This document shows, one piece after another, positions 1-8,320 of a stretch of DNA of 64,000 bases. The position numbers and the translations under genes are program-made. Under the pieces are notes generated by a model. It saw nothing but the letters and a program-made list of their open reading frames with translations, did no database searches and was not told the origin of the DNA. This stretch comes from Streptomyces orinoci (GTDB taxonomy: Bacteria; Actinomycetota; Actinomycetes; Streptomycetales; Streptomycetaceae), in contig NZ_PHNC01000004.1 of NCBI RefSeq assembly GCF_003121295.1, positions 62,010 to 126,009 on the forward strand. Direction: 5' to 3'. Positions within the stretch are counted from its first letter, which is position 1, and every line of letters begins with the position of its first letter.

Positions 1-410
1 ATGAGACCAACCGCCGCCGGGAGAAGCAGATCGCCTACAACAAGGAACGGGGCATCGACCCCCAGCCGCTGCGGAAGAAGATCGGCGACATCGTGGCCAC
101 GCTGGCCCGCGAGGAGATCGATACCCAGGAGCTGCTGGGCACCGGCTACCGCCAGACCGACAAGGGCAAGGACAAGAGCAAGGCCAAGGCGCCGGTGCCG
201 GCCGCGTCCGGCAAGAAGGGCAAGCGCAAGGAGCCGGTGGCCGCCACCGATCGTCCGGTGGCCGAACTGGCCCAGCAGATCGAGGAGATGACCGACCGGA
301 TGCGGGCCGCGGCGGCGGAGCTGCAGTTCGAGGTCGCCGCCCGGCTGCGGGACGAAGTGCATGAACTCAAGAAGGAGCTGCGGCAGATGAAGGAGGCCGG
401 TCTGGCCTGA
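1..410 (+). CDS. uvrB: UvrABC excinuclease subunit B, C-terminal fragment
   Basis: This is the 3' end of uvrB; the gene begins outside the window and the reading frame enters at base 3. UvrB is the damage-verifying helicase-like subunit of nucleotide excision repair; UvrA loads it and it recruits UvrC. The visible part starts with the conserved 'YNKERGIDPQPLRKKI' segment that follows the helicase domains. A Lys/Ala-rich linker comes next, then a C-terminal UVR coiled-coil motif (about the last 40 residues, 'LQFEVAARLRDEVHELKKEL'), the part that contacts UvrC. The frame ends with TGA at 408-410. uvrA and uvrC lie 8 and 15 kb downstream on the same strand, so the whole pathway is nearly clustered. 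Identity is certain; the length cannot be judged. Confidence 0.95.
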   Translation, partial: ETNRRREKQIAYNKERGIDPQPLRKKIGDIVATLAREEIDTQELLGTGYRQTDKGKDKSKAKAPVPAASGKKGKRKEPVAATDRPVAELAQQIEEMTDRMRAAAAELQFEVAARLRDEVHELKKELRQMKEAGLA

Positions 411-593
411 CCTGCCGTCCGGGAGTCAATTGGCAGGTCTTTGCCGAAACTTGCCCCAGGTTATGTTGCAAGATCGCCACAAAAGTCTCCCGGATGGGCG
501 GTCGCCGTACGTCGCTGCATAGGGTCGTACTCGGTTGGCCGTGCGAACCGCACGGCCACGGGGGAAGAGAACGACACCAGAAGGGGCTGTGCG

Positions 594-1172
594 GTGACAG
601 TCAACTTGTCCAAGGGTCAGGGCGTCAGTCTGCAGAAGTCCGACGGGGCGGGACTGACCGCGGTGCGGATGGGACTGGGCTGGCAGGCGGCCGCCCGGCG
701 GGGCCTGTTCAGGTCGCGCACCAAGGAGATCGACCTCGATGCCTCGGCGGTGCTCTTCGCCGGCGGGCAGCCGGTGGATGTGGTCTTCTTCCAGCACCTG
801 GTCAGCGATGACGGCTCGGTGCGGCACACCGGCGACAATCTGGTGGGCGGCGCAGGCCAGGGCGGCGACGACGAGGCGATCCTGGTGGACCTGCAGCGGG
901 TGCCGGCGCATGTCGATGCCATTGTGTTCACCGTCAACTCCTTTACCGGGCAGACCTTCGCCGAGGTGCAGAACGCCTTCTGCCGTCTGGTGGACGAGAA
1001 CACCGGCCAGGAGCTGGCCCGTTACACCCTGGACGGCGGCGGCCCGTACACCGCGCAGATCATGGCCAAGGTGCACCGGGCGGGCAACGGCTGGCAGATG
1101 ACAGCCATCGGCGCCCCGGCCAACGGCCGTACCTTCCAGGACCTGATGCCGGTGATCGCCCAGAGCCTGTAG
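594..1172 (+). CDS. TerD-family stress/tellurium resistance protein
   Basis: A 192-residue protein with the single TerD domain (CABP/TerD, cytoplasmic, calcium-binding in studied members). Hallmarks: N-terminal 'LSKGQGVSLQK', the core 'MGLGWQAAARRG', 'EIDLDASAV', the Asp-rich 'GDNLVGGAGQGGDDE' Ca2+-site loop, and 'VFTVNSFTGQTF'. Length matches the family (about 190). The GTG at 594 is chosen because it follows an AGAAGGGG ribosome-binding site and gives the usual N-terminus; longer upstream readings have no homology pattern. A remnant transposase abuts the 3' end. terC (4.3 kb) and a double-TerD protein (61.4 kb) are the other ter-type genes here. Its substrate or partner is unknown; the family is tied to tellurite, phage and envelope stress. 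Confidence 0.93.
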   Translation: MTVNLSKGQGVSLQKSDGAGLTAVRMGLGWQAAARRGLFRSRTKEIDLDASAVLFAGGQPVDVVFFQHLVSDDGSVRHTGDNLVGGAGQGGDDEAILVDLQRVPAHVDAIVFTVNSFTGQTFAEVQNAFCRLVDENTGQELARYTLDGGGPYTAQIMAKVHRAGNGWQMTAIGAPANGRTFQDLMPVIAQSL

Positions 1173-1875
1173 CGCTGGCCTGTCGCGCCAGTCCTTGAGG
1201 CGGTTGATCGGCCGCTCGACGGTGTTGCGGTCACGGCAAAGATCGGCATCGACGGTGACGTGGCGTTTGCATGGGTGCGCGCGGTTCGGCGCGGGGTGAG
1301 TACGCCTTGTCCGCGGCGACCGCGCCGGGGCGGGTGCGGGGTCGGCCGACCGGCAGACGAGCGCGGATCTTCTTCAGCACGGGGACGAACCGGGGGCTGT
1401 CCGCAGCCTGCCCTGCGGTGAGAACGAACAGGGGGCGGGGCTTGCGTGCTGCTCGATTCCGCCTCGTCATCCCTTTTTGCCGGGCCTCTCCTGCTCGGCG
1501 GCGGCTCCCCAAGAGCCTGCATGATGCTGTTGCCGGCGATCACCCCGGTGGCGTCATGATGGGCCCGGACGGTTGTGGAGTCCACGCCGGCCAGGGACAA
1601 GCCTGTCTTGCCCCGATGGGCGGCTTCGGCGATCAGGCCCTGCGGTAGAGCGGTGAACACACCGGCGTTCCGCGAGACCCGGAAGTGCCTGTAGACGGCC
1701 GGGCGGGGCCCGAACTCGCCCGGCAGTGCACGCCACTGCGAGCCCGTCCTGAACCGCCGGATCACCCCTCGAACTGAGCCTGCAGCCGCTCGGGGCACGG
1801 ATCGTGCTCGCCTGTCGGCAGGAATGGCTCTATCAACTTCCACTGTTCGTCGGTGAGTTGGCAAGTCCGTCGGAA
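1173..1875 (-). pseudogene. Decayed IS5-family-type transposase
   Basis: Pieces of one DDE transposase are scattered over different minus-strand frames. Reading from 1875 down: 'LTDEQWKLIEPFLP' (N-terminus, about 1850); a one-base loss near 1765; then 'VIRRFRTGSQWRALP' and 'VDSTTVRAHHDATG' (first catalytic Asp) in a second frame; then 'GQAADSPRFVPVLKKIRARL' and 'AADKAY' (second Asp) in a third frame; then 'DRNTVERPINRLKDW' (catalytic Glu) near 1195-1240, after a deletion of roughly 40 residues. It therefore cannot encode a working enzyme. No clear terminal inverted repeats remain. It sits tightly between the TerD stop at 1172 and the 3' end of tetR, and overlaps the last codons of tetR, so the insertion probably remodelled that C-terminus. 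Confidence 0.85.
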
Positions 1876-2498
1876 TCGAGTCCGAGCCGACGGCCCAGGA
1901 GGGCGAGCTGGTCGGCGAAGCGCTCGATGAACTCCGGGGACTGCGGGTCGTCCCCGCATACGCCCGCGATGACATGCGGAAGGGTGACAGGGGCCATCGC
2001 CGCCGCCATCAGCATGACCATCAGGCAGGCCGGGTCCATCTCCCGCGGCAGGGCCCCGGCCGCCTGCCGTTCCCGGATGTCGGCCACGGACTCCGCGAGA
2101 CGCTCCGTGCGGGGCCCCTGGTCCGGGTCCGCTTCGGGGCCGGTGTACTCCAGGCCGCCCCAGGCCAGCAATCGCATGCCGTCCCGGTTCTCCAGCGCCT
2201 CCAGCACATAGCGGCGCAGTTGCTCGGACATCGGGGTGCCGGGTTCGACGAGCTTGCTCGCCCGCTCGCCCCAACTGTCCGACATCGCCCGGAACAGGCC
2301 CTCCTTGCCGTCGAAATAGTAGGAGATCAACTGCTGGTTGACGCCCGCCCGCTTGGCGATCGCCGCGATACGGGCGCCCGCGTAACCATGCGCGGCGAAC
2401 TCCGTCATCGCTGCCTCAAGAATCAGCTTGCGCGTGCGCTCCGGATCGCGCTGCCGCTCCGACGGCTTCGGGGACCGGCGGGGCTTGGACACAGTCAT
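1833..2498 (-). CDS. TetR-family transcriptional regulator (local repressor of the efflux gene)
   Basis: A 221-residue one-component repressor. The N-terminal TetR helix-turn-helix is clear: 'RKLILEAAMTEFAAHGYAGA' followed by 'IAAIAKRAGVNQQLISYYF' (about residues 25-70). The rest is a variable ligand-binding/dimerisation domain. It is divergent from the DHA2 efflux gene at 2629, the classic arrangement for a repressor that controls a drug exporter. The ATG at 2498 is preferred; a GTG at 2513 would add five residues. The last 10-14 residues (roughly 'GLANSPTNSGS') are read from the transposase remnant, so the native C-terminus was probably lost or replaced. The inducer cannot be told from sequence. 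Confidence 0.88.
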   Translation of the reverse strand: MTVSKPRRSPKPSERQRDPERTRKLILEAAMTEFAAHGYAGARIAAIAKRAGVNQQLISYYFDGKEGLFRAMSDSWGERASKLVEPGTPMSEQLRRYVLEALENRDGMRLLAWGGLEYTGPEADPDQGPRTERLAESVADIRERQAAGALPREMDPACLMVMLMAAAMAPVTLPHVIAGVCGDDPQSPEFIERFADQLALLGRRLGLDSDGLANSPTNSGS

Positions 2499-2559
2499 GC
2501 CCGAACCATACACACAAGTGGCCGAATCAATCGACGATCGAGCTTAATCAAATGAATGG

Positions 2560-2588
2560 TTGACACAGTAGTGCGGATCATTGATTGT
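2560..2588 (+). promoter_or_regulatory. Putative promoter of the DHA2 efflux gene
   Basis: A perfect -35 TTGACA at 2560-2565 is followed after 17 bp by GATTGT at 2583-2588, a weak -10. It lies in the 130-bp divergent gap between tetR and the efflux gene. Just upstream, TCGA-CGA-TCGA (2531-2541) is a short inverted repeat that could be a half-formed TetR operator. The gap is AT-rich for this genome. Confidence 0.4.
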
Positions 2589-2628
2589 GGGCTGCGGGAT
2601 TTCCTCTGCTCGACAGAAGGAGTACGTG

Positions 2629-4065
2629 ATGCAAAAGCACCCGCTGCGGTGGTGGGCGCTGGTGGTATGTGTCCTGGCCGTCCTGGTGGACATGATCGAC
2701 AACCAGATCGTGGCTGTGGCGCTGCCTACCATCCACCGCCACCTCGGCGCCGGAGAGGCTGCGATGCAGTGGATCTCCGCGGGCTACGCCCTAGGATTCG
2801 CCCTCACCCTGATCATCGGTGGCCGGCTGGGCGACCGGTACGGCGTCAAGAAGCTGTTCCTGGCCGGTATGGCGGTCTTCACCCTCGCCTCGCTGTCCGC
2901 CGGCCTGGCCCCGGAGCCCGGCCTGCTGATCGCCTCCCGGGTGGTGCAGGGCGTCGGTTCGGGGCTGATGGTGCCTCAGGTCCTGACGTTCATCCACACC
3001 GAGTTCGACGAGGCCGAGCGCCCCAAGGCCATGGGCCTGTACGCCGGGGCCTTCCCGCTCGGCGGACTCGCCGGGCCCTTGCTGGGCGGTGTGCTGACCG
3101 AGGCCGACCTGTTCGGCTCGGGCTGGCGCGCCATCTTCCTGGTCAACATCCCGATCGGCGTGGCGGGACTGGTCGGCGCCCTGGCGACCATCCCGAACCG
3201 CCCGGGCTCCCTGCGCCACCCGCTGGACCTCGGCGGTCTGGCACTGCTGACCGCCACCGGGTTCGCGGTGTTCTACCCGCTGGTGCAAGGCCGGGAGAGG
3301 GGGTGGCCGCTGTGGTCGATCCTGCTGATGGTCGCGGCGGTGCCGCTGGCCGGCCTCTTCGCGGTGCACCAGCGCCGTCAGGAAAGGCGGGGCGGCGAGC
3401 CATTGGTCCCGCCGGCCATGATGCGGGTGCGCAGCCTGTGGTCCAGCCTGACCGTGATGCTCTGCACCCAGATGGCGATCGGCGTGTTCTTTATGCTGAC
3501 CCTCTACCTGCAGCTCGGGCTCGGATTCTCGCCGGTCCAGGCCTCGCTGACCTTCGCCCCGGGGGTGATCGGCATCGTCGCCGGCAACGCCCTGGCCATG
3601 AACCTGGCCACCAGGACCGGACGCTCCTTCCTCACGGTTATGACCGTGGTGCTGGCGGCGAGCCTGGCCTCCATAGCCCTGGTGATCCATGCCGCGGGAG
3701 ACGAACTGAATGTGTGGGAGATGCTCGGCCCGGTCATCTTCTTCAGCTTTGGCATCGGTGGCCTGCTCAACGCACTGTTCGGCACGGCGATGGGGCAGAT
3801 CCGGCCGCACCAGGCCGGCGCCGCCTCCGGACTGGTCAATACCACCGCCCAACTCGGCCAGGCCGTGGGGATCGCGCTGTTCGGCACGGTGTTCTTCTCC
3901 CTGCTGCCGGGCCACGGCTACCAGTCCGCCACCGTCAGGACGTTCATGGTGAGCATCGGGGTGACGCTCCTGGCCCTGGTGCTCACGGCGGCGCTGCCCA
4001 GCCGGCGGCGGGCCGGGGGCAAAACGCTCGCGCCCGATTGCGGGACGACGTCCGCACCGGCGTGA
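2629..4065 (+). CDS. DHA2/EmrB-QacA-type MFS drug efflux transporter
   Basis: A 478-residue integral membrane protein predicted to export small molecules by proton antiport. About fourteen hydrophobic segments are visible, as expected for the DHA2 subgroup. Motif A of the major facilitator family appears as 'GGRLGDRYGVKKLF' in the loop between helices 2 and 3. Helix 1 carries the DHA-type 'LVDMIDNQIVAVALP', and motif C is the glycine-rich 'GAFPLGGLAGPLLGG'. The ATG at 2629 is chosen because GAAGGAG (2616-2622) lies 6 bp upstream; a GTG three bases earlier is too close. The divergent TetR gene suggests ligand-inducible expression. A strong nested hairpin follows the stop. The substrate cannot be predicted. 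Confidence 0.9.
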   Translation: MQKHPLRWWALVVCVLAVLVDMIDNQIVAVALPTIHRHLGAGEAAMQWISAGYALGFALTLIIGGRLGDRYGVKKLFLAGMAVFTLASLSAGLAPEPGLLIASRVVQGVGSGLMVPQVLTFIHTEFDEAERPKAMGLYAGAFPLGGLAGPLLGGVLTEADLFGSGWRAIFLVNIPIGVAGLVGALATIPNRPGSLRHPLDLGGLALLTATGFAVFYPLVQGRERGWPLWSILLMVAAVPLAGLFAVHQRRQERRGGEPLVPPAMMRVRSLWSSLTVMLCTQMAIGVFFMLTLYLQLGLGFSPVQASLTFAPGVIGIVAGNALAMNLATRTGRSFLTVMTVVLAASLASIALVIHAAGDELNVWEMLGPVIFFSFGIGGLLNALFGTAMGQIRPHQAGAASGLVNTTAQLGQAVGIALFGTVFFSLLPGHGYQSATVRTFMVSIGVTLLALVLTAALPSRRRAGGKTLAPDCGTTSAPA

Positions 4066-4081
4066 CCGCAAGCCGTGGAAC

Positions 4082-4124
4082 GCCGCGGAGGCGCGCCCCG
4101 ATGCGGGGCAACCGCCTCTGCGGC
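4082..4124 (+). terminator. Nested hairpin terminator after the DHA2 efflux gene
   Basis: Outer arms 4082-4093 and 4113-4124 pair over 12 bp with one mismatch, and inner arms GCCCCG / CGGGGC (4095-4100 and 4104-4109) pair perfectly around ATG. There is no T-run. The position, 16 bp after the stop, fits an intrinsic terminator of the GC-rich actinobacterial type. Confidence 0.6.
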
Positions 4125-4171
4125 CACACCGTTCGGCGAATAGCCCTCTGAGCTGGCAACTTGGAAATTAC

Positions 4172-4201
4172 TTTACCATTTCTTGGTTCTTCCTGTACTG
4201 T
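4172..4201 (+). promoter_or_regulatory. Putative promoter of terC
   Basis: TTTACC (4172-4177) and TACTGT (4196-4201) are separated by 18 bp inside a conspicuously AT-rich stretch (about 4150-4205). The predicted transcript would have an 80-nt leader before the terC GTG. I looked for a yybP-ykoY manganese riboswitch in that leader and could not recognise one. Confidence 0.4.
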
Positions 4202-4288
4202 TGGCGCTACGGAGGTGAAGGGCTCGACTGGAAGGCGCCTCCGGCAGCGGCGACGCTGGTAGATGCCGTACGACGTGCCGGAGGGGCC

Positions 4289-5275
4289 GTGGATGTCTCC
4301 CTGACCCTGTGGGTGCTGACCATCCTCGGTCTGTGCGCCCTGATCGCCGCCGATTTCTTCATCGGCGGCCGCAAACCCCATGAGGTCTCCCTCAAGGAGG
4401 CCGGGATCTGGACCGCCGTCTGGATGGTGCTGGCGGGGCTGTTCGGGCTGGGGCTGCTGCTCTTCGGCGGCGGGCAGCCGGCCGGTGAGTTCTTCGCCGG
4501 GTTCATCACCGAGAAGTCGCTGAGCGTCGACAACCTCTTCGTCTTTGTGCTGATCATGGGCAAGTTCGCGGTGCCGGCCATCTACCAGCAGCGGGTGCTG
4601 ATGGTGGGGGTGCTGATAGCCCTGGTGCTGAGGGCCGCCTTTATCGCGGCGGGTGCGGCGATCATCGCCAACTTCTCCTGGGTCTTCTACCTCTTCGGCG
4701 CCTTCCTGGTGTGGACCGCCTGGAAGCTGATCCAGGAGGCCCGTGCGGGTGAGACGGAGGAGGAGTACGAGGAGAACCGCCTGCTGAAGAAGATCGAGCG
4801 GCGCTTCCCCTCCACCGACCGCTACTACGGCACCCGGCTGTTCGTGGTGGAGAACGGCAGACGGCTGATGACGCCGATGCTGGTAGTGATGCTGGCGATA
4901 GGCACCACCGATGTGCTGTTCGCCCTGGACTCAATACCGGCGATCTTCGGCCTCACCCAGGATCCGTACATCGTCTTCACCGCCAACGCCTTTGCCCTGA
5001 TGGGGCTTAGGCAGCTGTACTTCCTGATAGGCGGCCTGCTGCGGAAGCTGGTCCACCTCTCCTACGGGCTGTCGGTGATCCTTGGCTTCATCGGGGTCAA
5101 GCTGGTGCTGCATGCCCTGCATGAGAGCGGGGTGGCCGTGCCCGAGATCAGCACCCCCCTCTCGCTGGGCGTCATCTGCGTGGTGCTCCTGGTCACCACC
5201 GTCACCAGCCTCAGGGCGGCCCGCAAACAGGAGTCGGCCGAGGCGGCGGGAGGCCGGCAGGACGCCCGGGTGTGA
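4289..5275 (+). CDS. terC: TerC-family integral membrane protein
   Basis: A 328-residue polytopic protein. The TerC family is linked to tellurite resistance and, in studied bacteria, to metal (Mn2+) export that supports metalation of secreted proteins. Signature regions are present: 'ALIAADFFIGGRKPHEVSLK' at the N-terminus, 'FFAGFITEKSLSVDNLFVF' with its membrane Glu/Asp, and 'TTDVLFALDSIPAIFGLT' with the second acidic pair. About nine hydrophobic segments are visible. Start: GTG at 4289 after GGAGGGG; it gives the standard N-terminus. Its last 345 bp are overlapped antisense by the reading frame of the neighbouring MFS gene. The presence of TerD at 0.6 kb and a double-TerD protein at 61.4 kb suggests a shared stress response, which is inference. 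Confidence 0.93.
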   Translation: MDVSLTLWVLTILGLCALIAADFFIGGRKPHEVSLKEAGIWTAVWMVLAGLFGLGLLLFGGGQPAGEFFAGFITEKSLSVDNLFVFVLIMGKFAVPAIYQQRVLMVGVLIALVLRAAFIAAGAAIIANFSWVFYLFGAFLVWTAWKLIQEARAGETEEEYEENRLLKKIERRFPSTDRYYGTRLFVVENGRRLMTPMLVVMLAIGTTDVLFALDSIPAIFGLTQDPYIVFTANAFALMGLRQLYFLIGGLLRKLVHLSYGLSVILGFIGVKLVLHALHESGVAVPEISTPLSLGVICVVLLVTTVTSLRAARKQESAEAAGGRQDARV

Positions 5276-6580
5276 CCTGGCGCCGACGGGCGCGGCGGTG
5301 GCGGCCATGGAGGCGGGCCGGGTCTCCGGGAGAAGTGCGAAACAGGCCAGGCTGAACAGGGCCACCGCGGTGAGATAGCCGGCGACGCCCCAGGGCGGTC
5401 CCTCGCCCCGGGCCAGGGCGGTGGCCACCAGCGGGGTGAGCGCCCCGCCCACCAGCCCGGCCAGGTTGTAGCCGACCGCCGCGCCGGTGCAGCGCACCCG
5501 GGGCTCATAGAGCTCGGGAAGATAGGCACCGGTCACGGCGAAGGCCAGGCTGAAGGCCAGCACGGCGCCCAGGAAGCCGGCCGTCATGGCCACCGGCCGC
5601 CCGGTGCCCAGCAGGCCCATCAGCGGAAACATCCACAGCGCCACCGCCGCGCAGCCGGCCAGGCACAGCGGGCGGCGGCCCAGGCGGTCGCCGAGCAGGG
5701 CGAAAGGGACGGTGACCGCGCCGGAGACGGCGACGGCCAGCATGATGCAGCCGAGCAGCACCGTGCGGTCCACGCCCAGGCGTTCGGTGCCATAGGAGAG
5801 GGACCAGGTGGTGATGGTGTAGAAGACGGCGTAGCCGATGGACAGTGCGCCGCCGGTGAGCAGGACCACCCGCCAGTCGCGGCCGGTGAGTTCGGCGATG
5901 GGCAGCCGGGCCCGGCGTTCGCCGCGGGCCAGTTCGCGGAAGTCGGGGGTCTCGGAGAGCCGGCTGCGCAGGCCCAGCCCGACGGCGACCAGCACCCCGG
6001 CGGCCCAGAAGGGCACCCGCCAACCCCAGGACAAGAACTGGGCGTTGGTGAGGGTGGCGGAGAGGATCAGGGTGATGCCATTGGCGAGGAGGAAGCCCAG
6101 CGAGGGGCCGATCTGCGGAAAGCTCGACCAGAGCGCCCGCCGGTGGGCCGGTGCGTGCTCGGCGGTCAGCAGCACCGCGCCTCCCCACTCCCCGCCCAGG
6201 CCGAGCCCCTGCAGAAAGCGCAGGACCAGCAGGAGCAGCGGGGCGGCCAGGCCGATCCGGGAGTAGTCGGGGCAGCAGCCGACGCCGACCGTGGCCAGGC
6301 CGGTGAGCAGCAGGGAGGCGATCAGTACCGGGCGCCTGCCATGGCGGTCGCCGATGTGTCCGAAGAGCACCGAGCCCAGCGGGCGGGCGATAAAGCCGAT
6401 GCCAAAGGTGCCGAAGGCGGCCAGGGTGGCGGTCAGTGAGGAGACAAGGGGGAAGAACTGCCGGCCCAGGACCAGGGCGGCGGCGGTGCCATAGGCGAAG
6501 AAGTCATAGAACTCGATGGCGGTGCCGACCAGGGAAGCGGCTGCCAGACGGAACATGGCCGGAGAACGGTCACGGTGCAT
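4931..6580 (-). CDS. MHS-type MFS transporter with antisense C-terminal extension
   Basis: Residues 1 to about 435 match the metabolite:H+ symporter (MHS) branch of the MFS, which imports organic acids, betaines or similar solutes. Visible motifs are 'VGTAIEFYDFFAYGTAAALV' in helix 1, motif A 'FGHIGDRHGRRPVLI', 'GLGLGGEWGGAVLL' and a second 'LGDRLGRRPLCLAG'. Twelve membrane helices are discernible up to 'CFALLPETRP', where family members normally end. Here no stop follows: the frame continues about 115 residues, entirely antisense to terC (4931-5275). That tail is hydrophilic and looks like ordinary antisense coding, so stop loss or a small indel near 5300 is likely. Start ATG 6580 has GGGAAG upstream; ATG 6556 ('MFRLAAAS') is the alternative. 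Confidence 0.8.
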   Translation of the reverse strand: MHRDRSPAMFRLAAASLVGTAIEFYDFFAYGTAAALVLGRQFFPLVSSLTATLAAFGTFGIGFIARPLGSVLFGHIGDRHGRRPVLIASLLLTGLATVGVGCCPDYSRIGLAAPLLLLVLRFLQGLGLGGEWGGAVLLTAEHAPAHRRALWSSFPQIGPSLGFLLANGITLILSATLTNAQFLSWGWRVPFWAAGVLVAVGLGLRSRLSETPDFRELARGERRARLPIAELTGRDWRVVLLTGGALSIGYAVFYTITTWSLSYGTERLGVDRTVLLGCIMLAVAVSGAVTVPFALLGDRLGRRPLCLAGCAAVALWMFPLMGLLGTGRPVAMTAGFLGAVLAFSLAFAVTGAYLPELYEPRVRCTGAAVGYNLAGLVGGALTPLVATALARGEGPPWGVAGYLTAVALFSLACFALLPETRPASMAATAAPVGARSHPGVLPASRRLGRLLFAGRPEAGDGGDQEHHADDAQREGGADLGHGHPALMQGMQHQLDPDEAKDHRQPVGEVDQLPQQAAYQEVQLPKPHQGKGVGGEDDVRILGEAEDRRY

Positions 6581-6746
6581 GTACCGTCCAACTTCCCGGG
6601 CGTGCCCGGGAAACGGGGCGTGCGGGCGTATGGGGAGGGGCGCGCGGTGACATCCCTCCCGCCCCGGAACGGGATCCGGATGCGCCTCCTCGGCGCGGCG
6701 TAGCGAGGGCCGGGGGCCGCCCAAGTGCCGGACGGCCCCGGGTTGT

Positions 6747-7403
6747 TCACCAGCCGCGCTCGCGCCACTCCGCGAGGTGCGGACGCTCGGTGCCGAGGGT
6801 GGTGTCGTTGCCGTGACCGGGATAGACCCAGGTCTCGTCGGGGAGTTGGGCGAAGAGCTTGTGCTCCACGTCGTCGATCAGGCTGGCGAAGGCCTTGGGA
6901 TCGTTGTGGGTGTTGCCCACGCCCCCCGGGAACAGGCAGTCGCCGGTGAAGAGATGGGGGTGACCGTGCGGGTCGTCGTAGATCAGGGCGATGCTGCCGG
7001 GGGTGTGGCCCACCAGGTGGCGGGCGGTCAGCCGGACCCGGCCGACCTGGATGACATCGCCGTCCTCGACCGGTACATCGGTCGGCACCGGGATGCCCTC
7101 GGCGTCGTAGCGGCCCGCGTAGGTGCGGGCGCCGGTGGCGTCAACCACCTCGCGCAGGGCGCCCCAGTGGTCGGCGTGGCGGTGGGTGGTGACCACGGAG
7201 GCGATGCCGCTGTCGCCGATGAAGGAGAGCAGGGTCTGCGGCTCGGCGGCGGCGTCGATCAGCAGCTGTTCGTCGGTGGCGCGGCAGCGCAGCAGATAGG
7301 AGTTGTTGTCCATCGGGCCGACCGCCAGCTTGGAGATCATCAAGTCGGGCAGTTCATGCACGTCGGCAGGGCCGCCGACCTTCACCATTCCCGTGTATGC
7401 CAT
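6747..7403 (-). CDS. MBL-fold (glyoxalase II-like) metallohydrolase
   Basis: A 218-residue cytoplasmic metallo-beta-lactamase-fold hydrolase. The metal-binding HxHxDH motif is intact as 'THRHADHW' (about residue 75). The third-ligand region 'HLVGHTPGSIAL', the bridging Asp in 'LFTGDCLFPGG' and the C-terminal His in 'VYPGHGND' are also intact, so two metals can bind. The fold and length resemble hydroxyacylglutathione hydrolase and relatives; in mycothiol-using actinobacteria the natural thioester substrate is uncertain. The ATG at 7403 starts 'MAYTGMVKVGG'. Together with the maleylpyruvate-isomerase-like gene 22 bp upstream on the same strand it forms a probable two-gene unit next to uvrA; both may deal with reactive electrophiles. 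Confidence 0.9.
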   Translation of the reverse strand: MAYTGMVKVGGPADVHELPDLMISKLAVGPMDNNSYLLRCRATDEQLLIDAAAEPQTLLSFIGDSGIASVVTTHRHADHWGALREVVDATGARTYAGRYDAEGIPVPTDVPVEDGDVIQVGRVRLTARHLVGHTPGSIALIYDDPHGHPHLFTGDCLFPGGVGNTHNDPKAFASLIDDVEHKLFAQLPDETWVYPGHGNDTTLGTERPHLAEWRERGW

Positions 7404-7425
7404 GGAATCAGCCTAGTTCTTCGGG

Positions 7426-8112
7426 CTAGAGCGGGGGCAGCGCGGGCAGCGGTCCGCCCTCGGTGCGCAGGGCCGAGCCGTCGCGGCGGCCGGCCAGCCA
7501 GCCCATCAGGTCCGCCGGAGCGCCGGTGACCCGGACCGGCTCTCCCTCGGTGTGGCCGGTGCGCCACTGGCGGCCGTCCGGTGCCGTCAACAGCGTGGCG
7601 GGGACATCGGGGTGGCCGGTAAAGCGGTCGGTGAGGAACTCGGTCTCCCGGGCGGTGAACTCCGCGGGCAGATCCTCCAGCTCATAGCCGATGCCCAGGT
7701 CCACATGGTGCAGCTCGACCTCGATCAGCCGCCGGAAGGGCACCCGCGAGGCGCTGTCGGTGACCCCGTTGCGCAGGGTGACGGTGCGCGACCAGTCCGC
7801 GGGTGCCGCGGTGGCGTCGGCGAAGCGCCGGCCGGAGGCGCGCAGGTCGGCCAGCTGGGCGGCCAGCGGGCGCGGCGCGTCCCGCTCGATGTCGGCGTCG
7901 CGGGCCTCGGCGCTGACATACATGGGGCGGCCGGCCAGCACGTTGACCAGAGCGTCGGCGTTGCGCGCGAGGTGGGCCAGGACATGGCCGCCGGTCCAGC
8001 CGGGCAGCCGGGAGGGGGCGGCGACGGCGGCGTCGTCCAGCTTCTCCAGCGCGGTCAGCAGCCGCTCGTCCGCCTGACGGAGCAGGGCCAGGTCATGCGC
8101 GTGATCAATCAT
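7426..8112 (-). CDS. Maleylpyruvate isomerase-family (mycothiol-dependent-type) protein
   Basis: A 228-residue protein of the DinB/MDMPI fold. The N-terminal signature 'SRLPGWTGGHVLAHLARNAD' contains the first metal His. The second part of the site is 'RRLIEVELHHVDLGIGY', with Glu and HxxD, so the three-ligand Zn site of the mycothiol-dependent isomerase N-terminal domain is present. A C-terminal MDMPI-like domain follows ('GHTEGEPVRVTGAPADLMGWL'). Members conjugate or isomerise electrophiles with mycothiol; the true substrate here is unknown. It is upstream of the MBL-fold gene in the same direction, and divergent from uvrA. Confidence 0.88.
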   Translation of the reverse strand: MIDHAHDLALLRQADERLLTALEKLDDAAVAAPSRLPGWTGGHVLAHLARNADALVNVLAGRPMYVSAEARDADIERDAPRPLAAQLADLRASGRRFADATAAPADWSRTVTLRNGVTDSASRVPFRRLIEVELHHVDLGIGYELEDLPAEFTARETEFLTDRFTGHPDVPATLLTAPDGRQWRTGHTEGEPVRVTGAPADLMGWLAGRRDGSALRTEGGPLPALPPL

Positions 8113-8320
8113 GCGCCGACCCTAGCGGCGCCACTCGTTCGGGTGAAGGAGGCTGGTTCCTGCCGTAAATCGAATGTGCGTGCTATAGGCTCGGTGTGCG
8201 GCATCCTTGGGAGATGTCCGCAGTGCCCTCGTACCCTGGACGGTTCGGGGGCTGCGCTCCGCCGAGCGGAGCAAGGTGCACAGTCAGCACCCCCACCTCT
8301 CAAGAAAGGTGCCGACCGGC

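Noticed and set aside
2626..2628. GTG at 2626 as the start of the DHA2 transporter.
   Set aside because: It is only 3 bp from the GAAGGAG ribosome-binding site; the ATG at 2629 has better spacing.
4200..4288. A yybP-ykoY manganese riboswitch in the terC leader.
   Set aside because: TerC genes often carry one, but I cannot find the conserved core segments or a convincing paired structure in the leader.
8207..8240. A possible PafBC-type motif upstream of uvrA (ATGTCCGCA ... TACCCT).
   Set aside because: Only about five or six of nine positions fit and the spacing is nine instead of eight bases.
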